Below are positions 45,341 through 56,200 of a stretch of 64,000 nucleotides of DNA, piece after piece (the first letter of the stretch is position 1; the number at the start of each line of letters is the position of its first letter). The stretch lies in NCBI GenBank assembly GCA_038503075.1, contig JBCAML010000020.1, positions 1,178,001-1,242,000 on the forward strand, read 5' to 3'. The notes under the pieces were generated by a model. That model was not told the origin of the DNA and made no database searches. It saw nothing but the letters and a program-made list of their open reading frames with translations. Origin of the DNA: Gyromitra esculenta. Lineage: Eukaryota > Ascomycota > Pezizomycetes > Pezizales > Discinaceae. The position numbers were made by a program, and so were the translations under genes.

Positions 45341-46159
45341 TTAACTTAAGAAAAGCCCTTGAGTCTTCGCATGCTCACATGACTTGAGAAAAGCTTGCTC
45401 TCTATCACTTCCGACTAACCAGAACTTCTGCCATGCATGCCATTGCGTTTCTCGGACCGTTATCCCAGTCCACTTTGCCCCCTGATAGTAATTCTGTGTC
45501 CCATGTTGCGGCCTACCGTCGCGGAGCATCATTTGCATAAAGCTGTAGATTTCCATATTCCGTGGCTGCAATGACAAGGAGTTTGCATCAACTTTGGAAA
45601 AATAGGCATCGAATATCTCGACGAGCTTCATTTCTCCAGATATCGCTATCGGAAGATATTCGCTGCATCCAGGGATATTGTAAAGGTCGATGGGGCCACC
45701 GAGCCAAAAATAGCATGTGAAGAAGCAATTGCTGTTAGGTGTATTTGAGATTTGATATTCGAGAGGTGAAGCTAGTGGGGACTGGTTTCCATATTGGAAA
45801 TAAGTGTCTGGCATGCATTGCCCGTGAGAAGCTTCTAGTATCCCCTGCTCTTGATAAACATGTTCCCATTCAGACGGATACTGATGAAATATGGATCCAG
45901 GAAGTTGATATAGTCTTTCCCACTCGACTGGCTGCAGCACGTGGTTTTGAAGTTCTGGCAATTCAGATGTTGGCCCTTGCGGAAGTACTGGGGCAAGTTG
46001 TGTCAGGGCTTCGTGCCGACCACGATATGTACCAGCCATCTCGGAAAGTTCCTCTTCAAGCTCCTCCCATAAATATGTCTCCCACAAACAAAACTCTTTA
46101 GGGATTTCCGAGCCAAACGTTTCCGGACTTAATGTTTCCGACGTGTTTGTTTCTGACAT
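45341..46159 (-). CDS. Hypothetical protein with N-terminal FCLW motif
   Basis: Single-exon gene of 272 residues starting at the ATG at 46159 (MSETNTSETLSPETF); the in-frame codons upstream include only a GTG. Residues about 20-50 read EFCLWETYLWEELEEELSE, followed by a conserved-looking RxxHEAL, a pattern also found near the start of the protein at 48247-47756. The middle is rich in Gln, Pro and Tyr. The C-terminal half looks folded (NCFFTCYFWLGGPIDLY, LVEIFDAYFSKVDANSLSL, WHAWQKFWLVGSDREQAFL). No named domain recognised, no signal peptide. It converges with the SRR1-like gene, 295 bases away. Confidence 0.6.
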   Translation of the reverse strand: MSETNTSETLSPETFGSEIPKEFCLWETYLWEELEEELSEMAGTYRGRHEALTQLAPVLPQGPTSELPELQNHVLQPVEWERLYQLPGSIFHQYPSEWEHVYQEQGILEASHGQCMPDTYFQYGNQSPLASPLEYQISNTPNSNCFFTCYFWLGGPIDLYNIPGCSEYLPIAISGEMKLVEIFDAYFSKVDANSLSLQPRNMEIYSFMQMMLRDGRPQHGTQNYYQGAKWTGITVRETQWHAWQKFWLVGSDREQAFLKSCEHAKTQGLFLS

Positions 46160-47755
46160 ACCTAATAGCCGAAACCCACTCACGTTATAACTATTAGGTG
46201 TTTCGATAGTGAGTGACCACTCTTACACAAAATCTAGGACTAGCTTCTTCCGTCCGATGAGTATGTAGAAAACCTAGGGTGAGATAATTTTAGACAGACT
46301 CTGGTTTAGAGTGACACACTGAGACTAACTCAAACTGACCAATCGTGATAAATTGCCGTGCAAAGGGGTGTGAGCTGCGAAAATCTCGATGAGGACCAAT
46401 GTAGTTTGGAAATAGTCGTTGTGGGTATTAGCAGGATGGGGTGCATAAATTGAGTGGAGTTGAGCACTAGATCAGATGGCTCTCATTCCAGGAGCTTAGG
46501 ATGGGATGTTCCTATATTCTGCGAAAATCACCGAACCAGAGGAGAGCGTGTTAAATACATGTATTCCATCCCCATCCCCATTCGGATCCAGGGACAATAT
46601 CCATTCTGACCTCTTCAAAATATCCACGCGAAAGTCTGAGGTATCACCTAAGGCTTCACCACTCAACAGCATGGAAGTTAGGAAACTTCTAACATTCCGT
46701 AATATAAGCGAGTGATAACGCATGATTTTTAATATTTCAATGTATCCAAATTTCCCGACTCGCCTACCAAAAGAACGAAAATAGGATCGTGTCATTTCTT
46801 TTCCTAATGCTAACTCTATTCATTCAACACTCCTACTCCAATTAGGCCATCAAACCCAAAAACGGACTATATATAGGTTGTTTTAGCGCTAGTGACGAGA
46901 ATTTTATGTGTCCTACGAGAATTTGCACCAACACCCCGCTTCCCTAAAAAAAAAATTTGAGTGATATAGTTGGAGCACGCGTTATCAGCACGAAATCTCG
47001 CTTGGGATAACCGCTAAAGGTCTACCTCACGAGGGAAACAAGACATCCTACAGCTACACACTTCCCACTAAAGAACGTTAGGGGCCACTATTTCATAAGC
47101 TAGACTATAATCGCGACTAATAAAGGCTTGAATAAATCCATGGTAGCCTCTAGGAAGTAGAAGCAGAATAGACGACGTCAAGCTTTGCCCTAGCAGGTAT
47201 TTCCTTCCACGGTAACAATCACCACACGCTTAAAACTGCTCAATATGCGCAGATGCTCTAATATACCAAAAGCTTGTTTAGCGAAGAGCTTAGATCGTAA
47301 CCACATGGTGAGCTACACGTACTCCATATTTCCCGAGCTCTAGCTGTAAGAAACATTCTCTGCGAGCGTATTCTGAATAAGTAGTTTATGAACTGATTAT
47401 TAGCTAATCATTCGGGACTTCTGCTTCTAATTTCATGATTACATGTGCTCGTGCTATAGACTAGCGTGTTTATAAAAGGCTACTAGCTCTCTCTGTAAAT
47501 AGACCAAATATAGCTAGCAGGCTGGCCACTTCTGAACTGTCATCCTCGATAGACGAATTAGAATACATGCGATGACAATCGAGTCCCAAAACACCGTATT
47601 GGAAGTAACCGGAAGCCATCCATCCCCAAATAACCAAATGAAGGAAGCCCGTTTTCGATCCTCAAAACTAAACGCCAGAGAGGCTATCATTCCGAAAAAG
47701 GGACTATCTTCATTCAAACTTAATTACATGCACATGATATCCGAGACTCGCAGCT
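46160..47755. other. Intergenic stretch between the two FCLW genes
   Basis: About 1.6 kb containing only the doubtful 99-residue frame. The part 46880-47500 is AT-rich with many stops in all frames. No RNA gene or repeat was recognised. Confidence 0.45.
46496..46795 (-). CDS. Small ORF of 99 residues, doubtful
   Basis: An open frame begins with ATG at 46795 (MTRSYFRSFGRRVGKFGYI) and contains mixed hydrophobic and charged residues (FRVDILKRSEWILSLDP) that read like protein rather than random translation. No family is recognised, and no neighbouring exon could be joined with confidence. It could be an orphan gene, a gene fragment, or chance. Confidence 0.25.
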   Translation of the reverse strand: MTRSYFRSFGRRVGKFGYIEILKIMRYHSLILRNVRSFLTSMLLSGEALGDTSDFRVDILKRSEWILSLDPNGDGDGIHVFNTLSSGSVIFAEYRNIPS

Positions 47756-48247
47756 CTACATTCTTTGCTCGCCCTCAAGCCCCCAGCGTAAGCAGTGCAC
47801 GGATTTAGACCCAGCAGACGTAGAAGGCGACGGTAATTTTTCAAAATGAGCGCGCAACTTAGCTTTCCGTCGTCGCACAGCTGGTGAACTCCACAAACCC
47901 TTCCGACTCACTAATGCGGAACAGTTTGACTGGACGTAGCAAGGGGCATCAGCCGACAAGGCGGATGGATTCTGTGAAGTCGAGGCCAGAGGCTTTTTAT
48001 CTACATGCTCGGAATCCTCGTCCGAATGTTGATGCTCAAACGATCTTTTCAGTGCAGGATTTTCTGTTGTTGAATCGTCCTTTTGTCGAACTGGGGACTC
48101 TTCTTCAATCGGCGGTACCATTGCTTCGCAGTAACCCTCTAGTACAGCATTCTTCATGGCATCATGTTGTACGCGGACCGTGGGAGCAATCTCAGCAAGT
48201 TCTTCTTCGATCTCATACCATTCGTCCCATAGACAAAAATTTTCCAT
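47756..48247 (-). CDS. Short hypothetical protein with N-terminal FCLW motif, paralog-like
   Basis: Single-exon frame of 163 residues with ATG at 48247. It opens MENFCLWDEWYEIEEELAE, then RVQHDAM, closely paralleling FCLWETYLWEELEEELSE and GRHEAL in the gene at 46159-45341 once a two-residue gap is allowed. After that the two diverge: this one is polar and Ser/Glu/Lys-rich, with a basic patch (SPAVRRRKAKLRAHF) near the C-terminus that could be a nuclear localisation signal. It is about 110 residues shorter than its partner and lacks the folded C-terminal half, so it may be a truncated copy or a missed multi-exon gene. Confidence 0.5.
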   Translation of the reverse strand: MENFCLWDEWYEIEEELAEIAPTVRVQHDAMKNAVLEGYCEAMVPPIEEESPVRQKDDSTTENPALKRSFEHQHSDEDSEHVDKKPLASTSQNPSALSADAPCYVQSNCSALVSRKGLWSSPAVRRRKAKLRAHFEKLPSPSTSAGSKSVHCLRWGLEGEQRM

Positions 48248-49531
48248 TCGCTGTTCGTTTAGCGTCCTATTTTACTAGGAGGTGGTAGTTAGCAGGATGC
48301 AGTGAGGGGGGGGGGTTTCTTTGGAATGCCCAAGGGAAGCTTTGGGAGATCTGGAACTCACTGTATCTGTCAATAAGGAAAACAGTATCCAGGGTGTTGA
48401 TCTCTTTTTAGTATTAATGATCATATGAGAAGGCTTAGAAGTGGGGAAAACTGGAAGACGAGTTAAAACACGGAGGAAGTCAAGAGCTATCGATATCTAT
48501 TCACCTCTAACTTGGCTAGGGGCATAATGCATAGGAGCCCTAATAGTGATGGCTATGAAACGAACTGAGGTATCGCACCAACAGTTGCTTATTTCCCCGA
48601 TCACTTAGTGTGATCTACTTAATTTAATACCGAGAAGGGATGCATGGCCCCAATCTACCAACCAGTCATAGTGGCTCGGATCCCTAAGAATTGGAATCAC
48701 AGAAAAAATTCATCAGACTATTTTCCTAATCAGTTTAGTGATTATATACATAGTAGCTGACAATTCATCATGATCAAGACTAGCATTTAAGGAAAAATAT
48801 TTACTGCACACGGGTGGCGGTCAGGGAAAACCCCATAGCGCGGTTGCGGCCGGCTTCGAGAAAACCTCATCCAAAGTTGATCAACAAATAATATAGTTGA
48901 GTAAATAGAAAAAAAAGATTTAGCTCTGTCTATGAGTGAGATACATTTCCAGGAACTTACTAAACCGATTTTTGGCTGTCTTGGCGAAACTTTTGTGTGC
49001 TCATGACCTCACTAGGATACAACTACCCCACCCCACCACCCTCACCATCACCACCACCCTTGATACCACTCTACTACTAACATTCCATCACTCCCTCACC
49101 ATCAATACAACATCCTCAGTGTTTGATTCTACAGAACTAGATGATGAACTGTTGGCCGTCATGGTTTTGGGATGTCTTTTGGTGGGCAGCATTAGTGAAA
49201 TCATTTTGCTTCATCTATTGTAGCAAGTTTTTTTTCTACCAAAGAAAGATATTAAATGCTCCCAATATTGAAGGCAACGGTCACAACCCACATCAACTCT
49301 CTAAAGCCTCACTTAATGCACCTTTAAATTATAAGCTTTTTAAAAAATAAAAGAGGGTTTTTTCATTTCCACCCCTCAAACAACAATAATCTCCCCAAAT
49401 CCCCGATAAATTAATTCTACACTATTCAGAATAATTTCTATCTTATATAATACTAATTTAATTAATTTGTCTGCATTGATGTTATTGTTGCGCTACGGGG
49501 TTTTCGCTAACCGTTGCCCATTTATACATAG

Positions 49532-49792
49532 TGTCACGACAGAGTACTCCATAGCACGCTTGAAGGCTCTATATATAGTCCCTAAACCCCTTTCATAGCT
49601 CGATATACTTTATTCCTACAATAAACTCTCTTTTGAGTTTTATTTGCTTTGTGTATCACGATCTTCAGTGGTTAGCGTCTGGATCAGTGAGCGGGGCCTC
49701 TCACACAGGGTCAAGACCTTCTCATTATGAGGTCAGACAGAAATCCTCTTGTGACTCTCTGTAACCCTATTCCATATTGTAGTATAACTACA
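49532..49792 (+). mobile_element. Candidate solo LTR of a retrotransposon
   Basis: The segment begins TGTCACGACAGAG and ends CTACA, giving TG...CA ends. It has a TATA-like CTATATATAG at 49569-49578 and an AATAAA poly(A) signal at 49620-49625 in the right order for an LTR promoter and terminator. GGTGGTGCC lies about 60 bases after the end, where a primer-binding site could be. No second LTR, no pol frame and no target-site duplication were found, so the boundaries are guesses. Confidence 0.35.
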
Positions 49793-50299
49793 GCTCTACT
49801 CTAGATACTTAAGTGCAAGATATCTAGGTCTTGTCTCTGATTCAACCCAATCAGGTGGTGCCAAATGAAATAATAAATAAACAAATAACCCAGAGCTTAC
49901 TAACAGTCAATCAGACATCCACTTCCTCTACAACAAATACCTTCCGGGAACTTCAAGAAAGCGGACCCCAACCACTCAGACGAACAAATAAACCGGGATC
50001 CATTGTTTCTCCCAACCCCCTCTTTATCAAGAAAAAAAAATAGCCCACCCCAAATTTCGAAATCCGGCACCAACGTGCAAAGGCCAAGAGCCGGGCACAA
50101 GGATTCCCTTGCATCATAACAAACGTGCTTGTATTAGGCTCTGGACGTTTTTCGACCAAGAAACTTTCTAAGTTTACGATTTTTAGATAGCTTGATGATG
50201 GTATTTCTCGCTCACCCAAGATAGGTTTATGAATATCTCTAAATTGGTTAATAGATGATGTTGCTAAAACAACCCTCAGGATTAGATGTGGGGAGAGTA

Positions 50300-51960
50300 A
50301 CACATCAACCAGGATATCAGAACCTCGACGACAAGTCACCGACCAAGATAGAGGCCGCATCCAGCATTTCGGTAACATAGAGCGTCGTATCCAAGGAAGT
50401 CTGCGTGCAATCTTTAACGCGTTCGGTGAAGCTTGCACCGATAGATGCCCTGTTGACTGTATCGGAAGTACTTGACTTCAAAAATTCTCCTGAATCAAAG
50501 GACTGCAAACGGGAGGTTGCCTGCTGGTTCACAAAAATAGCGGAGTGCTCATGGCAACGAACACGCCCTCTTGAACAGCCGAAGCTTGCAATACGTAATA
50601 TGCCTGTCCCTCATTGTTGTTCGAACGTGTGAACATTTTCATAACCTCGACGTCTGCATCTGCTTTATTCCACCTGTATTGAAAAGCCGAAAAAATTACA
50701 TCCGAGCTCTCGATGAGTTAGCATGCCACTCTACCATCAAGAGTTACTTCGTGCTAGTCAACTAGCGACACAAAAGCGAGTATCCTCCAAGGCGCTAGTA
50801 TCTTCCGAACAATACCAAGACAATTTCTTGGCCAAGGTAGAAAATGAACATTCTCGTCAAAACTTGGTACTTGATCATCAGGGTTACTCTGCTGATAGCA
50901 CTCGCAGAGCTTTCCGAATGACAACGTAAAGGGGGTGCCAAACAGAAACCGCAAGTCATACAACCCGCCATCTTCCCATATATGTGTTTTTCCTCCACAC
51001 CCGCCGACGGCTCTAGGCGTGCCATCCGCTTCAGCTCCCCATACATCAGAGTCTTGAGTGCTCACCCCGAGCATAACGAGTCCAGCTCTTGTGTCACTTC
51101 TTGTGAGGACACTTCCCCGAACTCGGCCCTGGTGTCGACCATACTGCGGGTCGCCAAAAAGATGGCGTTCCATAGTCAGGTCGATCCCCTCGACTGCTGA
51201 TTTGAGAAGTTGGTAATCTTGGGCATCGCTGTTCGGTGGGGGAAGTGGCGAGCTCTAGCCTGCCATCTCTACTACCAAACAGAGACGACCATGTTTCCTC
51301 GAGGCAGCACGATTTTTTGAAGGCTATTTCCAAATAACTTGGGAGCCGATCTCATACGAAACCCCTAAGCCGATTACTTTTGAAGCAAATTCTGCAAGCC
51401 AAACCGGACTAGGTCGCTGGGACGATTTAAACTTGATGATCGCATCTTGACCTGAAAGCATGGTAGCTATCGCATAGATAGCCGCAGCCAAATCCTGAGC
51501 GGGAGGAGGAACCGTGATATTTCTTAAATAAGGTGAATGTTGTCCGATAGCTTATCCGTGCAGCTTCTCGGTCCCCCATATGATACGACTGATTTCTGGG
51601 CCGATTGGACGGGCAGCAACTTCATTACTGAGAGCTTGAAGCTGGCTAGTGGATGATATTGAGATCCTAGGTGGTCTTTCAAAGAAGCGTAACCACTCTG
51701 ACAATACTCTCGCTGTGAAAAGAAGCGCGGAGAGACATGGTCGCTACAGCGAAAGCTATCCTTCCCTTCGCCTTTGCGAGCAGCGAAGGTATCAAGGATA
51801 TACCAGTCCCAATAGAAAGAATATCGGCAGAAAGTCCAAACCGTTTTGCTCGAACGAGACTTGTCTCGACGTTGTCGAGGTGATCGCTTTGTATGTTAAG
51901 AGACTAACCGTAAAATTTGACAAGCTCGATAGTATATTGATCTATCCTAGATTGCGCTAG
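50300..51960 (-). pseudogene. Decayed protein-coding region of unknown family
   Basis: On the minus strand, protein-like stretches follow one another in changing frames, broken by stops: NFTVSLLTYKAITSTTSRQV (about 51925-51865), SEWLRFFERPPRISISSTSQ running into LQALSNEVAARPIGPEISRI (about 51700-51580), AAAIYAIATMLSGQDAIIKF and WLAEFASKVIGLGVSYEIG (about 51500-51340), DAQDYQLLKSAVEGIDLTME (about 51225-51165), then ELKRMARLEPSAGVEEKHIY (about 51035-50975). At least four in-frame stops or frame changes occur. The last part is faintly reminiscent of helical regulatory domains in fungal incompatibility proteins, but I cannot name the family. Confidence 0.4.
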
Positions 51961-53234
51961 CAGACTGATCGGTGTGCTATTGTTATTGAAGCTAAGGAGA
52001 CCTGGTCAACTGTGCCATTCTGAATGAAAGCCATCGACAGTTAGTAAATTGCTTCTATAAATAGAATCAGTTAGTAAAATTAATAAAAACAACTAGGTAG
52101 AGGAGCATCCTACTAAGGTTCAGCAAAAATCTCTACTAATTTGTTAGAGAAGTAGGTAGGCGAGAAGTCATACCGACAATTAAAGTTTGATAAGCATCAG
52201 TAAGGAGTTCCACTCTTGATATGGAATTTTCAGGCAACTACGCAGCCCCGCTCCCTGCCAAGGTCTGTCACAAAAATCCCGAACACGGAGGTGTGAGATG
52301 ACCAATGAATCTGTCGGTGTGATAAGCAAGGACGAATCGAAAAAAACATTTACCAGAAAAGACCTATCTTGGGTAGTGTGGGTAGTTTCAAATTGATCCA
52401 ACTCATGCAAATGATCGCAGCCCCTCCCTAATTTGGAAAATATTAAAATCTCATAACGTATTTGACGGGGTTCTGAGTTGTGTTGTGGGCCGCATGGCAA
52501 CAGGCTAAAATCATCAAATTCTCAGGACCCACCAACTCAAACATAACATCAAAGCTCTCAATCGAATATAACATTTTGCTAAGTCTCCCGCCATAAACCT
52601 ACCTAACGCATCGCAAATAATAAAGATAGCAAGGCCGTACAAGGTCACAATATCTAAGCAAATATATCAATCTTTAGTAAGTGACTAAGAGATTTAAGAG
52701 ACAATTCTACGAATGCCCTGAATACTGCTTGTCTACGAGTAGAAAGGTACTCGCCAATTAATAACCCAAATTAGTTACTACATGCAAGCAAGTAGAGGGG
52801 ATGGATCTTAGAACAGAATTTTTTTCCGAAAAACGCAAGACCACCTTGCGAGAAGGACTCAAAAATAGTGCCAGCAGCTCAAGACCTGCAATCGCAAATA
52901 ATAAAATCCACAAACTACAGGCATTCTCGGCACCGCCATGATCAGTCTGCTGTTATCAAGGCCAATTTCAAACTACCAACAGATCATGCCTCCCTCCACC
53001 TCACTCAAGGGACTATAGCATACCATCTATTTTTATATGGCCATTCTACCCAAGACGACTGTAGCAGCGAATTTGGAGGCTGTAAACGTTATCGCAAACT
53101 GTCCATCAAGCAATCAACCACAACATGCTAATGTAAAACCCAACCGTCCAAAAGAATATTCCATAACTATTACTATTAGGTATTGAAATTTCTGAGATAA
53201 ATGAGACTGAATAAAATAACTAGCCGAAAGAAAA

Positions 53235-56200
53235 TCAAGCCCACATCGCCTTAAACTTGTGATCGAACGTCGCCTTCAAAATCTGAAATCCCGTCAAAAC
53301 TCTTGCCAATCCAACCTCATTCGTATCGAAATCCTCCTCAGTTTCATCTTCAGATGAACTTCCCCAGTCGCTTTCATCGATGCTGTCTTCTTCCTCATCT
53401 TCCTCATCCATCTCCACAAAACTTTCGTCATCCGTATCTAGTTCCTCCATATCCCCTAGCCCAACATCAAAGGCATCGTCATCACCTTCACAAGCCATAA
53501 AGTTCGTCAAACTGGTAATGATAGTCGCCAGCACTAGACTAAAGTCATTTAACGCGAACCAGACGTCACTGCGTCGGATTTCATTCTGCCTTATGAGAGT
53601 TTCGATCTCTCCGTGACGATAAAAATCAAGGAGATACGAATTGAGTGTAGCATCTCCAGTGTCGACATATGGCACGGCTGCCTTTTCGAGGAAAATTCCA
53701 GCACGAACCGAGTCAGTGAGATCAGATATAGAGCTGAATGTATCGCTAAGCCCAGAGAGCGCGACGAATGACGATCTAGCCACAGCTGGAGGAAACGGCA
53801 TCACCGGCGCATCTTCCGGTGATATCTCAGTAGAAGATTGTCCGCATATTGAATGACTGAAAGGCAGGATATTGTCTTTAGTACCTTTGCAGTGCTCCGC
53901 GGAAAACGTCTTGACGTAGTTCGTGTAAATATGGAGGGTTTCACGATTATGCCTTTTCAAGATCGTTGTGGCTCTGCTAGGGAGAGGAGGTAGCTTCCTG
54001 ACAGGGCTTGTCTTCTTACACGGAAGACGATCAAACAAATGTGCCATTACGAGCATGATTTCCCGGCAAATTTTTTGTGGCTTCGTCTTGATGTCAACGC
54101 AAAGGGAATGAAAGAATCCAGAGCGCAAAAGAGCATGAAAAGAAAAACTGCTATTCTCGGTGTAGTATAAATGGCCTGCAAGTCCTGCAAAGTTGAGTGG
54201 CTCGCCTCCAGGCCCCAGAAGTTTCTGCCGGCGAAGATACTCAATGGAGAATCGAAGGTGATGCAGAACCTGCTCTTTGAAAGAATTACCCCCTAGATAC
54301 AGTCTCGGCTGTGAAAGAAGTCCGTTGATAGCCCTTATTGCATGTTCTGAATTGTTCGAGTCGTGGAGAAGGTTGAAGAGGCGAAGTACAAGCGAAGTCG
54401 TAATCGGAAAGTGGCCCGTGAGAGATGGAAGTTTCGAACTGATGAGTAAGCGGGCTTTATTTATCGGAATCCCAAGGAACACGACATTTCCCAAGTTATC
54501 AAAACCTCGTCTCCCAGCTCTCCCAGACGCTTGGCGAAAGTTTAAGGCTGTCAGCCATACACTGTCACCTGTAAAGACGACAGTTTTGCAAGGCATGTTG
54601 ATTCCCAGAGAAAGAGTACCTATTTCAGAGTCAGACTACATTCAACCCCTAATAAAAGTTCAACTGAGCGAGCTGCCCCCAAAAAGCAATCTTAATATTT
54701 ATCCAACTTACCGGTTGCAATGACAACGCGCAAATACCCTTTTCTGAAAAGCATCTCAACCCTGAAACCCCTTGAGCGTTAGCATCATAAGCAAACAAAG
54801 AAGGGGAGACAAATTGCAAATGAATAATTTGAAAAGTTGACCTACGTATAGAGGTACACACCTATAGAAATACCGATCGTTAGTAAACCCGAAAGCTTTC
54901 TCACACAACTACGAGCAGGAAACTTACGATTAAGTCCAGCATGATGAACACCAATTCCACGTCTCAAAGCATGCAGTAAGTAATTTGAGCATTTCGTGTC
55001 CAGAGACTTGATATCCTCCTTTAGCTCTCCGTCGCTATACTTGCTCTTATCTGCGAACGAAAACTGAGGCAGCGGATCTTTTGGATTGAAAGAGTCAAAG
55101 AAGCTTGAGCTTTCCTCCATATGTTCCCGTGCCCTTTCCTCTTTCGAACCTACTTCATTTCTTGCAGCAGCTTTAGCTTGTTTCTTTGCTGCTCGAGAGT
55201 TTTTTGCTTCTATGTGTTCCGCCCACTTGCGGAGGATTGTTGCCCATTCAGGTGATGTTTCTCGCCACAACTTCTCGGCCTCCTTTAACTGATTCCAAAG
55301 ACTGAAGCATAGCTTATCGCAAATAGCACGATCGTAGGAGAAAAGAATGGCGGGGAGGGCGTTTCGATTGTTAAGTTCGTCGAGCATAGGGAGGACCTTC
55401 TCAAGTAGAACTGGAAGGTCGCTTGCTGCTTCAACAGCATCTTCCAAAGTTCTTTCGCGTTTTTGGTCCTTGTCGACTACCTTTTCTCTCTTAAGCAAAC
55501 CTCCCTCCTTTAAATCTTCCTGACGCAGTTGAGCGGACCTCTCGACGAGTTTGCTCCCCAATTCCTGGACGACGCGGTCAAAAGGCGAGTCAGTCGATTT
55601 CATCCAGTGCCGAAGTTCGTTTTTGAGTTCCGTTTCCCACTTGATCATATCCACCTTAGCAATTACCGGAGAGTTTACGAAAAAGATCTCTGGATCAAGA
55701 CTCTTTCGCAGCTGATATTTCCTTGTCGAACGTTTTTTCATAGCCAAATAAAGAGACAAACAATCTCTAGGCTCCAAAGCAAGATCTTCAGGCATACTGC
55801 GAGATGAGTCGACCAAGGAAGCGATTGGATGCATTGGAATAAAGCATGACGAATTTTCCAGATTCTCAAACACCGAACCCGTTTTCAAGCCAGTAAATTT
55901 GTAGGTTTCTGGATGGTTATATAGAATCTTACGCAAATCAGAGTGCCGATGGTGATGTTGCACCATGGTAAGTTTGATACCCAAGGATTTTTGCGTCGAG
56001 TGCATCCAGCTATTGAACTCCTCTGGGTTTCCAACTGTTGCTGATAGCGCAATTATTGGGCATGGAGAGAGCAGTAGTAATTGTTCCCATATGACACCAT
56101 CCTCGGCCTGGCCAATACAGTGGATTTCGTCAAAGATGATACGTTTCACCCGTTTTGACCAGGAGTTTGCGTTGCTGGGTGAAAGAAGCATGATCTGCAG

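Larger units (their letters stand above)
48248..53234. other. Accessory stretch: possible LTR, decayed coding region, otherwise no gene
   Basis: About 5 kb. A G homopolymer lies at 48307-48316 and a CCACC/ACCACC microsatellite at 49023-49065. The candidate LTR (49532-49792) and decayed coding region (50300-51960) are listed separately. The minus-strand open frame at 52500-52180 reads protein-like in part (RVRDFCDRPWQGAGLRSCL) but has no good ATG and may be another relic. The stretch 52500-53230 is AT-rich and featureless. Confidence 0.45.
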
